Shown here: piece after piece, positions 1 to 9,158 of the stretch
How the letters are laid out: every line of letters begins with the position of its first letter
How positions within the stretch are numbered: position 1 is the stretch's first letter
Assembly (NCBI GenBank): GCA_016795205.1
Contig: JAEUHZ010000024.1
Location: 124,001 to 188,000 of the forward strand
Direction: 5' to 3'
Length of the DNA stretch: 64,000 nt
Origin: Planctomycetota bacterium
GTDB taxonomy: Bacteria > Planctomycetota > UBA1135 > GCA-002686595
Made by a program: the position numbers and the translations under genes
The notes under the pieces: model-generated
Told to the model about the DNA's origin: nothing
The model's database searches: none
The model's input: the letters and a program-made list of their open reading frames with translations, nothing else

Positions 1-363
1 GCGACCCGTGCGCGCCAGCCAGTCCGCGAATCCGGCATAGCGACGCGCCAGGGCCTCCTCGGACTCCACGCCCAGGCGCAGGCCCGGATCACGGATCCCC
101 GCGCGCGCCGCCAGGCCCAGCACCCGGGCGGAGACCCAGCGCGACGGGCTCCATTCACGCGCACGCACCGCCAGGCCGTGCGCGACGCGCCGCAGGCTGT
201 CCTCGATCGCCGGCCCCTGCTCGGCGAACGCCGCCAGCAGGCGCGCGAGTTCCTCGTCACGCGCGGCGGCCGCCAGGCGGCGATAGAGCGAGCGCGCGCC
301 GATCTCGTCGCGCAGGGAGCGTCCGAGCTCGCAGGCGAAGCGCGGGTCGACCGGCGAGCTCAC
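1..363 (-). CDS. Partial gene, possible ferritin-like/Coq7-like helical protein (C-terminus beyond window)
   Basis: Only the first 121 codons are in the window; the gene runs off the left edge. The GTG start shares a GTGA overlap with the stop of the upstream M1 peptidase gene, so the two are very likely co-translated. The visible part is helical and rich in Arg and Ala. A segment near residues 19-32 (DEIGARSLYRRLAA) followed by an acidic DEELARLL helix resembles ferritin-like or demethoxyubiquinone-hydroxylase-like helical bundles. The Glu/His metal ligands that would prove this cannot be confirmed from the fragment. The family call is weak; that it is a gene rests on the coupling and the clean open frame. 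Confidence 0.5.
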   Translation of the reverse strand, partial: MSSPVDPRFACELGRSLRDEIGARSLYRRLAAAARDEELARLLAAFAEQGPAIEDSLRRVAHGLAVRAREWSPSRWVSARVLGLAARAGIRDPGLRLGVESEEALARRYAGFADWLARTGR

Positions 364-2810
364 GGTGCTCCCGCGAGGACGCGCAGCGCGGCTACCCGTT
401 CACGCGCATCGTGCGTCGTGCGCGCGTGGAGGCGGACCCGCGCCTCGACGTCGGAGGCGCGCGCCTGTCCCAGGGCAGCGAGCGCCTCGAGCCGCAGCGC
501 GGACCGTGGCGTGTCGAGGATCGACAGGAGGTCCGCACGCACGCCTGCGTCCCGCGCAGCGCGCGGGCCGAGCGCCGCGAGCGCCGCTCGGCGCGCGGGG
601 TCGGGGAGCGACTCGTCGAGGGCCGCAGCGCGCAGCACCGCCGTCGCGCGCGGGTCCGGGAGTCGACCGATCTCTGCCAGCACGCGCGCGGCGCGCTGGC
701 CGTGAGCGGAGGGCACCGCGAGCTCGGCGACGAGGAACTCCAGCGCAGCGGCGCGCTCGGCCCGCACGAGCGCCCCCAGCGCCGCACCCGTGGCGGCGTG
801 GCTCACGGCCCGCGCGATCTCGGCCCGTGCCACCCGGGCCAGCTCGGCGAGCGTGCCGGGGTCCGCCGCGTCGGTGCCGACGGGCTCGAGCGCGCGGAAG
901 GCCGCGGCGCGCACGGCCGCGTCGGGGTCCTGCTCGGCCCGCAGCAGGAGCCGCTCGCGTTCGACGGCCGTGCGTGGGCGGCCCAGGGCCTCGAGCGCAG
1001 CGCGGCGCACGGCCGGGGAGGCATCGCCCTCCAGAGCGAACGCCAGCCCGTGCGCGAGTGCGGCGCGAACCCCGGCGTCGGCGTGATCGCGCACGTGCCG
1101 GGCCAGCACGCGCGCCGCGTTGCGACGGCCGGCCGCGTCCGGCGCCCAGCGCAGGAGTTCGAGCCACTCCGCGAAGGTGCGCGTCTCGACGATCGTCCCG
1201 GGCAGCGCGCAGGCAGGGTCGAGGCGCGCCCAGCGGGGCGCTGCGAGCTGCGGCACGCGCAAGCGCCCGGCGCGCTCCGCGAGCTCGAAACGCTCGACAC
1301 GCACGCCGGCGGCAGTGGCGACCTCGACCTCCAGGAGCAAAGGGAACGGCGCATCGTCCTGGACCTGGCGCACCTCGATCACGAGCTCGCCGCGGACGGC
1401 GTCGTGCCGCGCGGCGAACTCGACGCGCGCATGACCCAGTCCCTCGAACCAGCGGCGGAAGTGCGCGGCGAGGTCGCGGCCCGACGACTCCTCGAGCGCT
1501 CGGCGCAGGTCGTCCGTGACCACGCTGCGCCCGGCGTTCAAGCCCACGAAGCGCCGCACGCCACGGTCGAAGGCCTCGTCCCCGAGCAGCCGCCGCAGGT
1601 GGTGCAGCCGCACGGCGCCCCCTTGGTAGACGTGCCCCGAGAGGAACGAGAGGATCGGATCGCCCGGACCCAGGTGGACCAACGGACGGCGGTTCGCGCC
1701 GATGTCGCGAGCCAACCACCCCGCGCGATGGTCATCCATCTCGAGCAGGAACTCGTCTGCGCCGCGCGCGTGCGCCGTGTAGCGACTCGCGTAGTAGGTC
1801 GCGAAGCCCTCGTGGAGCCAGGCGTGCGACCAGTCGGCGCACGTCACCAGGTTCCCGAACCACTGGTGCGCGGCCTCGTGGGCCACGAGCCCCGTCGGCG
1901 GATCGTCGAGCAGCCCAGCCGGGTCGCTGACCGCGCCAGCGTGCAGGGTGGTCGCCGACAGGTTCTCCATGCCGCCGTAGAGGAAACCGTCGACTGCGGT
2001 CTGCGCGTACTTGGGGTAGGGATAGCGCGCGCCGGTCACGCTCCCGAGGAAGGCCAGGATCGCGCCCGTCTCGCCCCAGGCGGCCTCGAGCTGTGGCGCG
2101 AGCCGCGGCTCGGCCGCGAACAGGAGCGGGATCCCGCCGCGCGTGGACTCCAGCAGCGCGAACTCGCCCGCCACGAGCGTCTGGAGGTAGGCCGGGTGCG
2201 GGAAGGTCGTGCGCCACGTCTCGGTCGCACCGGCGCCGTCCTCGCGCCGCTCGAGGCGCTCCCCGGCGGCGATCACGCTCCAGCCGCGCGGCACGCGGAC
2301 GGTGAGCTCGCTGGTCGCGCGTTCCCAGGGCTCGTCGACGCACGGGAACCAAGCGCGTGCGTCGCTGCACTGCCCGTGAGTCCAGGCCTGCGTGGGCCCC
2401 GCGCCGCGGTCGCCGGCGAAGTAGAGCCCCTTCACCGGCCGACCGCCGTAGCGCACGACGACTTCGACGTACTCCTCAGCAGCGGTCGGCGCGGAGAGCT
2501 GGACGCGCAGCTTCCCGTCACGGTGCTCGTGGCTCAGCCCGCGCCCCTCCGTGTCGGTCACGGTCTCGACCTCCAAGCCGACGAGATCGAGCTCCACGAC
2601 GTTCAGGCCGGCGCGCGCGGGCCACAGGCGCAGGCGGCAGGTCCCGCGCAGGGCGCGCGCGGCCGGGTCGAGCTCGAGGTCCAGCGCCACGTGCTCGACG
2701 TCGAAGGCGGGGCCGGCGGGGACCTGCGCCGCGGGCGGCACCGCGCGCGGCGCCGCACAGGCCGCGGCGAGGAGCAGCGGAGGCAGGACGAGGCGCGCCC
2801 GGGCGTGCAT
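360..2810 (-). CDS. M1-family zinc aminopeptidase lipoprotein with C-terminal HEAT-like repeats
   Basis: An 816-residue exported lipoprotein: Arg-containing n-region, hydrophobic core and a lipobox ending in Cys18. The N-terminal half is a gluzincin M1 peptidase. GGMEN (residues 279-283) corresponds to the substrate-binding GAMEN motif. HEAAH (311-315) with Glu334 in WLHEGF is the HExxH-18-E zinc site with the catalytic Glu312. The last ~230 residues are Ala/Leu/Arg-rich with repeated VR-AA-ALG helices, typical of HEAT/PBS-lyase repeats, in place of the usual ERAP-like C-terminal domain. I chose ATG 2810 because it gives the signal peptide and has a TATCCT element 8 nt upstream. It probably cleaves N-terminal residues of peptides outside the inner membrane; substrates are unknown. 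Confidence 0.92.
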   Translation of the reverse strand: MHARARLVLPPLLLAAACAAPRAVPPAAQVPAGPAFDVEHVALDLELDPAARALRGTCRLRLWPARAGLNVVELDLVGLEVETVTDTEGRGLSHEHRDGKLRVQLSAPTAAEEYVEVVVRYGGRPVKGLYFAGDRGAGPTQAWTHGQCSDARAWFPCVDEPWERATSELTVRVPRGWSVIAAGERLERREDGAGATETWRTTFPHPAYLQTLVAGEFALLESTRGGIPLLFAAEPRLAPQLEAAWGETGAILAFLGSVTGARYPYPKYAQTAVDGFLYGGMENLSATTLHAGAVSDPAGLLDDPPTGLVAHEAAHQWFGNLVTCADWSHAWLHEGFATYYASRYTAHARGADEFLLEMDDHRAGWLARDIGANRRPLVHLGPGDPILSFLSGHVYQGGAVRLHHLRRLLGDEAFDRGVRRFVGLNAGRSVVTDDLRRALEESSGRDLAAHFRRWFEGLGHARVEFAARHDAVRGELVIEVRQVQDDAPFPLLLEVEVATAAGVRVERFELAERAGRLRVPQLAAPRWARLDPACALPGTIVETRTFAEWLELLRWAPDAAGRRNAARVLARHVRDHADAGVRAALAHGLAFALEGDASPAVRRAALEALGRPRTAVERERLLLRAEQDPDAAVRAAAFRALEPVGTDAADPGTLAELARVARAEIARAVSHAATGAALGALVRAERAAALEFLVAELAVPSAHGQRAARVLAEIGRLPDPRATAVLRAAALDESLPDPARRAALAALGPRAARDAGVRADLLSILDTPRSALRLEALAALGQARASDVEARVRLHARTTHDARERVAALRVLAGAP

Positions 2811-2818
2811 GGGGGCGC

Positions 2819-2824
2819 AGGATA
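2819..2824 (-). promoter_or_regulatory. Putative -10 element (TATCCT) 8 nt before the M1 peptidase ATG
   Basis: TATCCT lies 8 nt upstream of the ATG at 2810, which would place the transcript start at or next to the start codon. The same hexamer at nearly the same distance precedes the genes at 9331 (+) and 27288 (-). No convincing -35 box is visible. Confidence 0.45.
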
Positions 2825-2877
2825 GCCGCCCTCCCCGTTGCGCCGCGCCGCGCGCCGCGGCGAAACTCGCCCTCCGC

Positions 2878-3708
2878 GTGGACTTCCTCCTCGAGTGCGT
2901 CGGGTTCCCGCCGGACCACCCGCTCGACGAGCTCGTCGGGCGCGCGCTGCGCGACGGCGAGCCCGCGGCTTGGCGCGGGGACCCGCGCACGCATCGGCGG
3001 CTCGCGCTCGTCGCGGGCGTGGACCTGGCCGTGGAACGCGGCGACCCCGAGGGTCCGTGGACCGTCGTCCCGCAGTATCGCCAGGACGTGCGGTTGCGCG
3101 TGGCCGTCGAGGCCATCCGTCCCGTGCCCGACTCGCGGTTCGACGCGCTGCTCTTGGGTTGGGCTGCGCCGCCCGTGCGCTCGGACGAGGAGTTCGCGGG
3201 CGCGCTCGCGGCCGAGCGCGCCGGGGTCCTGACCCTCCAGAGTCCCGGGGCGTACCCGATCGCGGCCTACCTGAGCGACGCGCGCCGGCTGCCGACGCGC
3301 CTCGTCGCGGGCCACGTGCTGGCCGTGACGCTGGCTGGCTTCGCGCTGGACGTCGCGTACCTGGGTCCGAACGAGGGCGTCTTCGATCGCGCCATCCTCG
3401 AGCGCGAGGGTGGGGCCTGCATCGAGCCGCTCGGCGGACGCGAGGATCCGGGCGGTTGTGCCGAGGTCTCGCTGCGCATCCAGGCCGTGCGCCATCTGCG
3501 GAACCCGATCACCGGCCGCGATTTCGACCTGTTGACGGTCGACGCGCCGGAGCGGCCGCACACCCTGTTCGTCTCGCGCTGGCAGCTCGAGCGGGACCGC
3601 TTGCCGGCGCCGCGCCCGGGCCTGCGTATCGAGGGGGTGTTCCTGTTCAGCGGCCGGATCGCGGGCGGGCTCGGTGGCCCGCGCGCCTCAGCGACCGTCT
3701 TCGGCTGA
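2878..3708 (+). CDS. Hypothetical soluble protein, divergent from the M1 peptidase
   Basis: A 276-residue protein with no signal peptide, membrane helix or motif I recognise; it looks like a cytosolic globular protein. GTG 2878 is chosen because MDFLLECVGF is a natural beginning. An in-frame ATG at 2809 would add 23 Arg/Ala-rich residues and overlap the M1 start codon on the other strand. Neither start has a clear Shine-Dalgarno. Its last 21 bases overlap the end of the convergent metallopeptidase-like gene, so no conventional terminator fits between them. It could be an uncharacterised lineage-specific family. That it is a real gene is supported by its codon-biased open frame. Confidence 0.7.
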   Translation: MDFLLECVGFPPDHPLDELVGRALRDGEPAAWRGDPRTHRRLALVAGVDLAVERGDPEGPWTVVPQYRQDVRLRVAVEAIRPVPDSRFDALLLGWAAPPVRSDEEFAGALAAERAGVLTLQSPGAYPIAAYLSDARRLPTRLVAGHVLAVTLAGFALDVAYLGPNEGVFDRAILEREGGACIEPLGGREDPGGCAEVSLRIQAVRHLRNPITGRDFDLLTVDAPERPHTLFVSRWQLERDRLPAPRPGLRIEGVFLFSGRIAGGLGGPRASATVFG

Positions 3709-5031
3709 GTCGGCTGCAGCGGACGGGCGCGTTGCGATCCAACGCAGGCGAACCGCCGCCAGGGGCTCGTCCTGCGCCGCGCAGCCGGCGCGAACCAGGA
3801 CGAACGGCAGGCCGTCGGCCTCGCCGCGCTCGACCTCGAACCAGGTGGGCGAGAAGCGCGGGACGAAGCCGCTCTGCGCCTCGCGCGGGCCCGCGAAGAG
3901 CTGCGGCGCCGCCCCCGCCAATGCCGCGGCGAACTCGTCCGCGTCCCGCGCCGTGTCCCAGGTCGTGACGAGCTGCACGAGCCGCTCGTCACCCCGGCCG
4001 AGCAGGATCAAGCGATCCCCGCCCCAGCCCTTGGCCGCCTCGTTGGTCCACTTCATGGAGAGCAGCGCAAACGAGTTCGTGGGGTCCAGGCCCTTGCGCT
4101 CGGCGGGCGGGGTCACGAGCAGCGCGAGGGCGAACTCGCCCAGGGTGTCCTGCGCCAGCTCCGCCCAGCCCTCGGGAATCGACCCGACGTCGAAACAGAC
4201 CGCGTCGGGCTGCTCGCGCCGGGCGGGATCCCAGTAGCGGTCGGGGTGCAGGACCTGCTCCATGGTTCGCGGCGGATCGCGGAACGCGCGCTCGACGTCC
4301 TCGGGCTTGGCGGCCTTCGCCATGAGGTTCAGGCCCTTCGTGCGCGCCAGGAAGGCGTCGCCGGCGAAGTAGGCCGCGACGAGCGGCTTCCACAGCACGG
4401 GCGGCGCCTTGCGCAGCGCCTCGGCACCCATGCCTTGCAGCGCGGCGAGCTCCCCGGGCGGGATCGATCCCCCGTGCGCCAGCGTCCAGCGGTTCATCAG
4501 GTTCGTGCCGCTGCCCTCGATCACGCAGCGGATGGCGAGCTCGGCGTCGGTGTCCTCGTTCGCCGCGGCGAGCAGCGCGTCGAGCTCGTAGTGCTGGTCG
4601 TCGAGCGCGTGCGTGAGCTCGTGGGCCAGGATGATCTGGACGCCCCCCCCCGTCATGGCGTCCATCAGGAAGAAAGCGTCAGCAGCGGGGTCGTAGAACC
4701 CGCCGACCTGCCCCTCGACGATCTCGAGCTCCAGCGCGCGCAGGTCCGCAGCCGGCGGCACGAGCCCCAGGAGCTTCGCCACGCACTCGTCGCGGTGGCG
4801 GCGCGCCGGCGTCGTCAGAGCGGCCTCGCGCTGCTCGACGTACGCGCGCAGCCCGGCCGTGCTCGCGACCTCGACCTTGACCGGCCGCAGGAACTGCGCG
4901 CCGCGCAGCGCCTCGACCTGCGGCAGGATCTCGCGGGTCGCGGCCTCCAGCCGTGCCTGCGTCCACGTTCCTCCCGGTGCCTGGAGGGCGAGGGCGGCGA
5001 GAGCGAGGAGCAGCGTGGCAGTCGGGACCAT
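3688..5031 (-). CDS. Secreted zinc metallopeptidase-like protein with HELTH motif
   Basis: A 447-residue protein starting MVPTATLLLALAALALQAPG, a signal peptide probably cut after ALQA. The motif IILAHELTHALDDQH carries HELTH (137-141), the zincin HExxH signature, and is preceded by GGFYDPAADAFF, a context seen in uncharacterised secreted zincins. Asp and Glu residues following HALDDQHYELD could supply the third zinc ligand. The C-terminal 150 residues have no motif I can assign. Likely periplasmic or surface-associated; substrate unknown. It stands alone on its strand, and its 3' end overlaps the convergent hypothetical gene by 21 bp. Confidence 0.75.
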   Translation of the reverse strand: MVPTATLLLALAALALQAPGGTWTQARLEAATREILPQVEALRGAQFLRPVKVEVASTAGLRAYVEQREAALTTPARRHRDECVAKLLGLVPPAADLRALELEIVEGQVGGFYDPAADAFFLMDAMTGGGVQIILAHELTHALDDQHYELDALLAAANEDTDAELAIRCVIEGSGTNLMNRWTLAHGGSIPPGELAALQGMGAEALRKAPPVLWKPLVAAYFAGDAFLARTKGLNLMAKAAKPEDVERAFRDPPRTMEQVLHPDRYWDPARREQPDAVCFDVGSIPEGWAELAQDTLGEFALALLVTPPAERKGLDPTNSFALLSMKWTNEAAKGWGGDRLILLGRGDERLVQLVTTWDTARDADEFAAALAGAAPQLFAGPREAQSGFVPRFSPTWFEVERGEADGLPFVLVRAGCAAQDEPLAAVRLRWIATRPSAAADSAEDGR

Positions 5032-5098
5032 GGCGTTTTGGAACGGGTGGCGCTTCGAGCGCGGGGCGCGCGTAGGATGCTCGGCGGTCCCCCGGCCG

Positions 5099-5869
5099 AT
5101 GTCCACGCCGTTCCGCGTTCGCCTTGCGTCGCGCTCCCGCCGCGCGGCGGTCCTCGCCGCGCGGCGTGCGGGTCGAGCCGCGCACGTCGCGCCGCGTGCG
5201 GCCCGCTCCGCGGCGCTGTCCACGGCGCTGGTCGCGGCCCTGGCGGCCTGCGGGCGCGGGCCGAGCGTCTCGTACGCCGGGCTCGACCGGCCGGCGAGCT
5301 GGGACGCGCCGCCGCCCGTGCGCGTGGCCGTGCTCGTCGACGCCACGGGGCCCGGCTCCGCTGCAGGCGTGGCGTTCGCCGACGCGCTGCGTGCCCGCTT
5401 CGCCGAGCCCGCGCCCGCTCTGCCGGGGCGGCCCCAACCGCCCGAGGTCCACGTCCACGTGCTCGACGACCGAGGGCGGGAACCTGGCGTGCGCGGCGCC
5501 GCAGCGCGCGCGGAGCTCGACCCGGGCGCACACGTCGTGATCAGCACGCCGGGCCTGGACCGCGCAGCCCGGGCGGCCGAGCTCGCGCCCCACACCGTGG
5601 TCGTGTGCGCCGGCTGCCGCGCCGACGAGGTGACGCGCGAGGGCGCGTTCGCCTTGGACGCCGGAGGCGGCGACCCGGCCGAGGATGCGCGCGCCGCCGC
5701 GGATTGGATCCGCGCCGCCATGGCCGGCGAGGCCGAGTGGACCTCACGCCGGCTCGCCGTGCGGCTGCGCGCCCGGCGACCGGAGCGCGGCGCGTTCCAG
5801 GAAGGCTCCGCGCCGTCCGCCGTGCAGTACCAATTCAGCGAGCCGCCCGTCGGCGGCGCGCGACCCTGA
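5099..5869 (+). CDS. Putative lipoprotein of unknown function
   Basis: A 256-residue product from ATG 5099. The first ~40 residues are Arg/Ala-rich and end in a short hydrophobic stretch and a lipobox-like LVAALAAC. The n-region is unusually long, so the true start may lie downstream at a non-ATG codon. The mature part contains VAVLVDATGPGSAAG and a THVVIS/HTVVVCAGC-like alternation of beta strands. This could be a Rossmann-like or periplasmic-binding-like fold, but I cannot name a family. It ends 19 bp before the NhaC start and may be co-transcribed with it. A TAGGAT hexamer (5074-5079) lies 19 bp upstream of the ATG. Confidence 0.6.
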   Translation: MSTPFRVRLASRSRRAAVLAARRAGRAAHVAPRAARSAALSTALVAALAACGRGPSVSYAGLDRPASWDAPPPVRVAVLVDATGPGSAAGVAFADALRARFAEPAPALPGRPQPPEVHVHVLDDRGREPGVRGAAARAELDPGAHVVISTPGLDRAARAAELAPHTVVVCAGCRADEVTREGAFALDAGGGDPAEDARAAADWIRAAMAGEAEWTSRRLAVRLRARRPERGAFQEGSAPSAVQYQFSEPPVGGARP

Positions 5870-5888
5870 CCTCCGGAGCCACCGAGCG

Positions 5889-7391
5889 ATGACCTCGCGC
5901 CCCCCCCTCGCTGCGCCGCGCACGCCGTCGCTCCTCGTGTCGCTCGTCCCGGTGGCCGTGCTCGTCGGGCTCTTGATGCTCAACGTGCGGGTGTTCGGCT
6001 CGGCGGACAACCAGGTCGCGCTGGTCCTCGCGGCCGGCGTCGCCGCGGTCCTGGCCGTGTTCGGCCTGCGGGTGCCGTGGCGCGAGATCGAGGAGGGCAT
6101 CGTGAGCTCGATCACGATGGCCATGCCGGCGGTGCTGATCCTGATGTGCGTCGGCCTGCTGATCGGCGCCTGGATCGAGGCCGGCGTCGTGCCGCTGCTC
6201 GTCGTTTGGGGACTCGAGCTGATCGCCCCCAGCGTGTTCCTGCTCACGGCCTGCCTGGTGTGCTCGGTGGTTTCCCTGGCGACGGGCAGCTCGTGGACGA
6301 CCGCCGGAACGGTTGGCGTGGCCCTGGTCGGCGTCGGGCAGACCCTGGGCCTCGACCTGGGCATGGTGGCGGGGGCGGTCGTGGCGGGCTCGTACTTCGG
6401 CGACAAGATGTCGCCGCTGTCCGACACGACGAACCTGGCACCAGCCATGGCCGGCTCGACGCTCGTCGAGCACATCCGGCACATGCTCTGGACCGTGACG
6501 CCGGCGCTGGCGATCTCGCTGCTCCTCTACGCGCTCTTGGGCGGCGCGCACGCCACGTCGGCGGAAGGCTTGCAGCGCGTCGAGGCCACGATCGAGGTGC
6601 TGCGCGCGCACTTCGTGCTGTCGCCCTGGCTCGCGCTCCCCCCGGCGCTGGTCCTGGTGCTGGTCGCCGCCCGCGTGCCAGCCATCCCGGCGCTCTTGTG
6701 TGGCACGTTCGTGGCCGTCGGGCTCGGCGGCCTGTTCCGCACGCCGGGCGAGGACGGGCTGCTGGGGCTCGTCGGCGCCTCGTTCGCGACGCTCTTCGAC
6801 GGCTTCTCGATCCAGGCCGCGGCGCTGGTGCCTGCCGGCGCGGAGCACGACGTCCGACGGGCGGCGGCGGCCTCCGTCGACGCGCTGCTCGACGGTCGGG
6901 GCGGGATGAAGGGCATGATGGGCACCGTCGCGCTGATCTTCTGTGCCCTGTCCTTCGGCGGCGTCATGGAGCGCTCGGGGATGCTCGGCACGATCGCCGG
7001 CGCGATCCTGGGCCTCGTGCGAGGAACGGGCTCGCTGGTGGCGGCCACGATCGCCACCTGCCTGGGAGTGAACGTGCTGGCGTCGGACCAGTACATGGCG
7101 ATCGTGGTGCCGGGGCGCATGTTCCGCACCGCCTACCTCGAGCGGCGACTGCACCCCAAGAACCTGTCGCGCGCGCTGGAGGATTCGGCCACGGTCACCT
7201 CGGCGCTGATCCCCTGGAACACCTGCGGGGCGCAGATGGCGACGGTCCTGGGGGTGGCGACGGCGGCCTACGCGCCCTACGCGTTCCTGAACTGGATCTG
7301 CCCGCTGGTGTCGATCGCCTACGGGTTCAGCGGCATTTCGATGACCCGCATCTCCGACGCGGAAGCCCGGGAGCGGCTCGCGGCCGGCTGA
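5889..7391 (+). CDS. nhaC: NhaC-family Na+/H+ antiporter
   Basis: A 500-residue inner-membrane protein with about 12 hydrophobic helices. The core stretch with LATGSSWTTAGTVGVAL, then GSYFGDKMSPLSDTTNLAPA, is the conserved NhaC centre, including polar and acidic residues within membrane segments. It should exchange Na+ for H+ and so maintain sodium and pH homeostasis; some NhaC relatives swap other cation/anion pairs such as malate/lactate. GGAG (5875-5878) sits 10 nt before ATG 5889. It lies directly upstream of a sodium-coupled symporter, so the two may form a sodium-handling unit. Confidence 0.93.
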   Translation: MTSRPPLAAPRTPSLLVSLVPVAVLVGLLMLNVRVFGSADNQVALVLAAGVAAVLAVFGLRVPWREIEEGIVSSITMAMPAVLILMCVGLLIGAWIEAGVVPLLVVWGLELIAPSVFLLTACLVCSVVSLATGSSWTTAGTVGVALVGVGQTLGLDLGMVAGAVVAGSYFGDKMSPLSDTTNLAPAMAGSTLVEHIRHMLWTVTPALAISLLLYALLGGAHATSAEGLQRVEATIEVLRAHFVLSPWLALPPALVLVLVAARVPAIPALLCGTFVAVGLGGLFRTPGEDGLLGLVGASFATLFDGFSIQAAALVPAGAEHDVRRAAAASVDALLDGRGGMKGMMGTVALIFCALSFGGVMERSGMLGTIAGAILGLVRGTGSLVAATIATCLGVNVLASDQYMAIVVPGRMFRTAYLERRLHPKNLSRALEDSATVTSALIPWNTCGAQMATVLGVATAAYAPYAFLNWICPLVSIAYGFSGISMTRISDAEARERLAAG

Positions 7392-7503
7392 ACTTTCTGC
7401 GCGCGGAGTTTGCGTCCGACGCGCGCCGCCCGGTAGACACAAGCGCGCGCGCCCCCCTCGCGGCGGTCCGGCGCGCTGCCAACCCTTCCAGAGGCGCGCG
7501 CGC

Positions 7504-9147
7504 ATGAGCGAGAAACAGCAGTGGGCCACCCGCGTGGGCGTGATCCTGGCCGTGGCCGGATCCGCGGTCGGCCTGGGCAACTTCCTGCGCTTCCCCGGCA
7601 ACGCCGCCCAGAACGGCGGCGGCGCGTTCCTGATCCCCTACTTCGTCGCGCTGCTCCTCCTGGGCATCCCGATCGGCTGGGCCGAGTGGACCATGGGGCG
7701 CTACGGAGGACGCAAGGGCTTCCACTCCGCGCCCGGGATCATGGGCGTGGTCGGCAAGGGGCCGGTGGCGCGCTACCTGGGCATCACGGGCGTCGTGATC
7801 CCGCTGGTCGTCTACTTCTACTACGTGCTCGTCGAGGCCTGGTGCCTGTGCTACGCGTGGAACTACGCCACCGGCGGCATCGGGCTGCAAGGGTCCGAGG
7901 TCCCGGCGCAGGTCGAGGGTTCCAAGGCCTTCTTCGGCGAGATCACGGGCAGCGGCTTCGACGGCTTCCTGGCCGATGGCGCGCTGCACCAGAGCGTCGT
8001 GTTCTGGATCCTGACCTTCGCGATCAACTTGTGGTTCGTCTACCGCGGGCTCTCGCGGGGCATCGAGGCCTTCTGCCGCTACGCGATCCCCTGCATGGCG
8101 GTGTTCGCGGTGATCGTGCTGGTGCGCGTGCTGACCTTGGGCACGCCGGATCCGGCCAAGCCCGAGCAGAACGTGCTGGCCGGGTTGAACTTCATGTGGA
8201 ACCCGGACTTCTCGAAGCTGACCGACTTCCAGACCTGGCTGGCGGCCGCCGGACAGATCTTCTTCAGCCTCTCGGTGGGGTTCGGCGTGATCATCAACTA
8301 CTCCTCGTACATGCGCCGCAAGGACGACGTGGTGCTCTCCGGCCTGACGGCCACGGCCACGAACGAGTTCTTCGAGGTCGCGCTGGGCGGCATGATCACG
8401 TTGACGGCCGCCGTGGTCTTCATGGGCGTGACGCTGACCCAGGCCAACACGGGCGGCACCTTCAGCACCGGCTTCTTCGCGCTGCCGGTCGTGTTCGCGC
8501 ACATGCCGGGCGGCAACTTCTTCGGCGCGATCTGGTTCTTCATGCTGTTCCTGGCGGCCATCACCAGCTCACTGTCCATGCTCCAGCCCGCCAAGGCCTT
8601 CTTCGAGGAGACGCTGGGCGTGGGGCGCAAGGCGTCGACCACGATCATCGCCGGCATCACGCTGGTCGGGAACCTCTTCGTCCTGTGGTTCAGCAAGGAC
8701 CTCGTGGCGATGGACACGATCGACTTCTGGGTCGGCACCTTCCTGATCTTCGTCATGGCCGGCGTGCAGTTGATCGCGTTCGGCTGGCTGTTCGGCATCG
8801 AGCGCGGCTGGAAAGAAGCGCACGAGGGCGCCTACATCAGGATCCCCGGCATCTACAAATTCGTGATCCGCTACGTCAGCCCGGCCTTCCTGCTGATCGT
8901 GTTCGTCGGGTTCCTGTTCCAGAACCTGCCCGACCAGCTCGACGAGCACGGGGTCGTCACGAGCCAGGGCTGGATCTCGAAGATCCAGGCCAACACCACC
9001 ATGCAGCTGGCCCTGGGCTTGGTGCTGGCCGTGATCCTGTTGCTGGTGATCGTGACCGTCGTGGGCGCCCGCCGCTGGGCGCGCGAGGGACGCGATCTGA
9101 ACGGCCAGCGCGACGCCGACTCGGAGCCCGCCTGGACGCGGGACTAG
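7504..9147 (+). CDS. NSS-family (SNF) sodium-dependent amino-acid transporter
   Basis: A 547-residue membrane protein. The N-terminus (WATRVGVILAVAGSAVGLGNFLRFP) contains the helix-1 motif of neurotransmitter:sodium symporters that binds Na+ and substrate. GIPIGWAEW and further helices follow in family order to about helix 12. These proteins import amino acids such as alanine, methionine, tryptophan or leucine using the Na+ gradient; the substrate cannot be told from sequence. A small MetS-like subunit gene follows 11 bp downstream, an arrangement known for two-component bacterial NSS transporters. Confidence 0.93.
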   Translation: MSEKQQWATRVGVILAVAGSAVGLGNFLRFPGNAAQNGGGAFLIPYFVALLLLGIPIGWAEWTMGRYGGRKGFHSAPGIMGVVGKGPVARYLGITGVVIPLVVYFYYVLVEAWCLCYAWNYATGGIGLQGSEVPAQVEGSKAFFGEITGSGFDGFLADGALHQSVVFWILTFAINLWFVYRGLSRGIEAFCRYAIPCMAVFAVIVLVRVLTLGTPDPAKPEQNVLAGLNFMWNPDFSKLTDFQTWLAAAGQIFFSLSVGFGVIINYSSYMRRKDDVVLSGLTATATNEFFEVALGGMITLTAAVVFMGVTLTQANTGGTFSTGFFALPVVFAHMPGGNFFGAIWFFMLFLAAITSSLSMLQPAKAFFEETLGVGRKASTTIIAGITLVGNLFVLWFSKDLVAMDTIDFWVGTFLIFVMAGVQLIAFGWLFGIERGWKEAHEGAYIRIPGIYKFVIRYVSPAFLLIVFVGFLFQNLPDQLDEHGVVTSQGWISKIQANTTMQLALGLVLAVILLLVIVTVVGARRWAREGRDLNGQRDADSEPAWTRD

Positions 9148-9158
9148 GAGCATCCACG

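Noticed and set aside
178-3232. Several long Arg/Ala/Pro-rich open frames antisense or shifted to the M1 peptidase gene
   Set aside because: High GC removes stop codons in all frames. These have no motifs and the repetitive R/A/P composition of out-of-frame translation.
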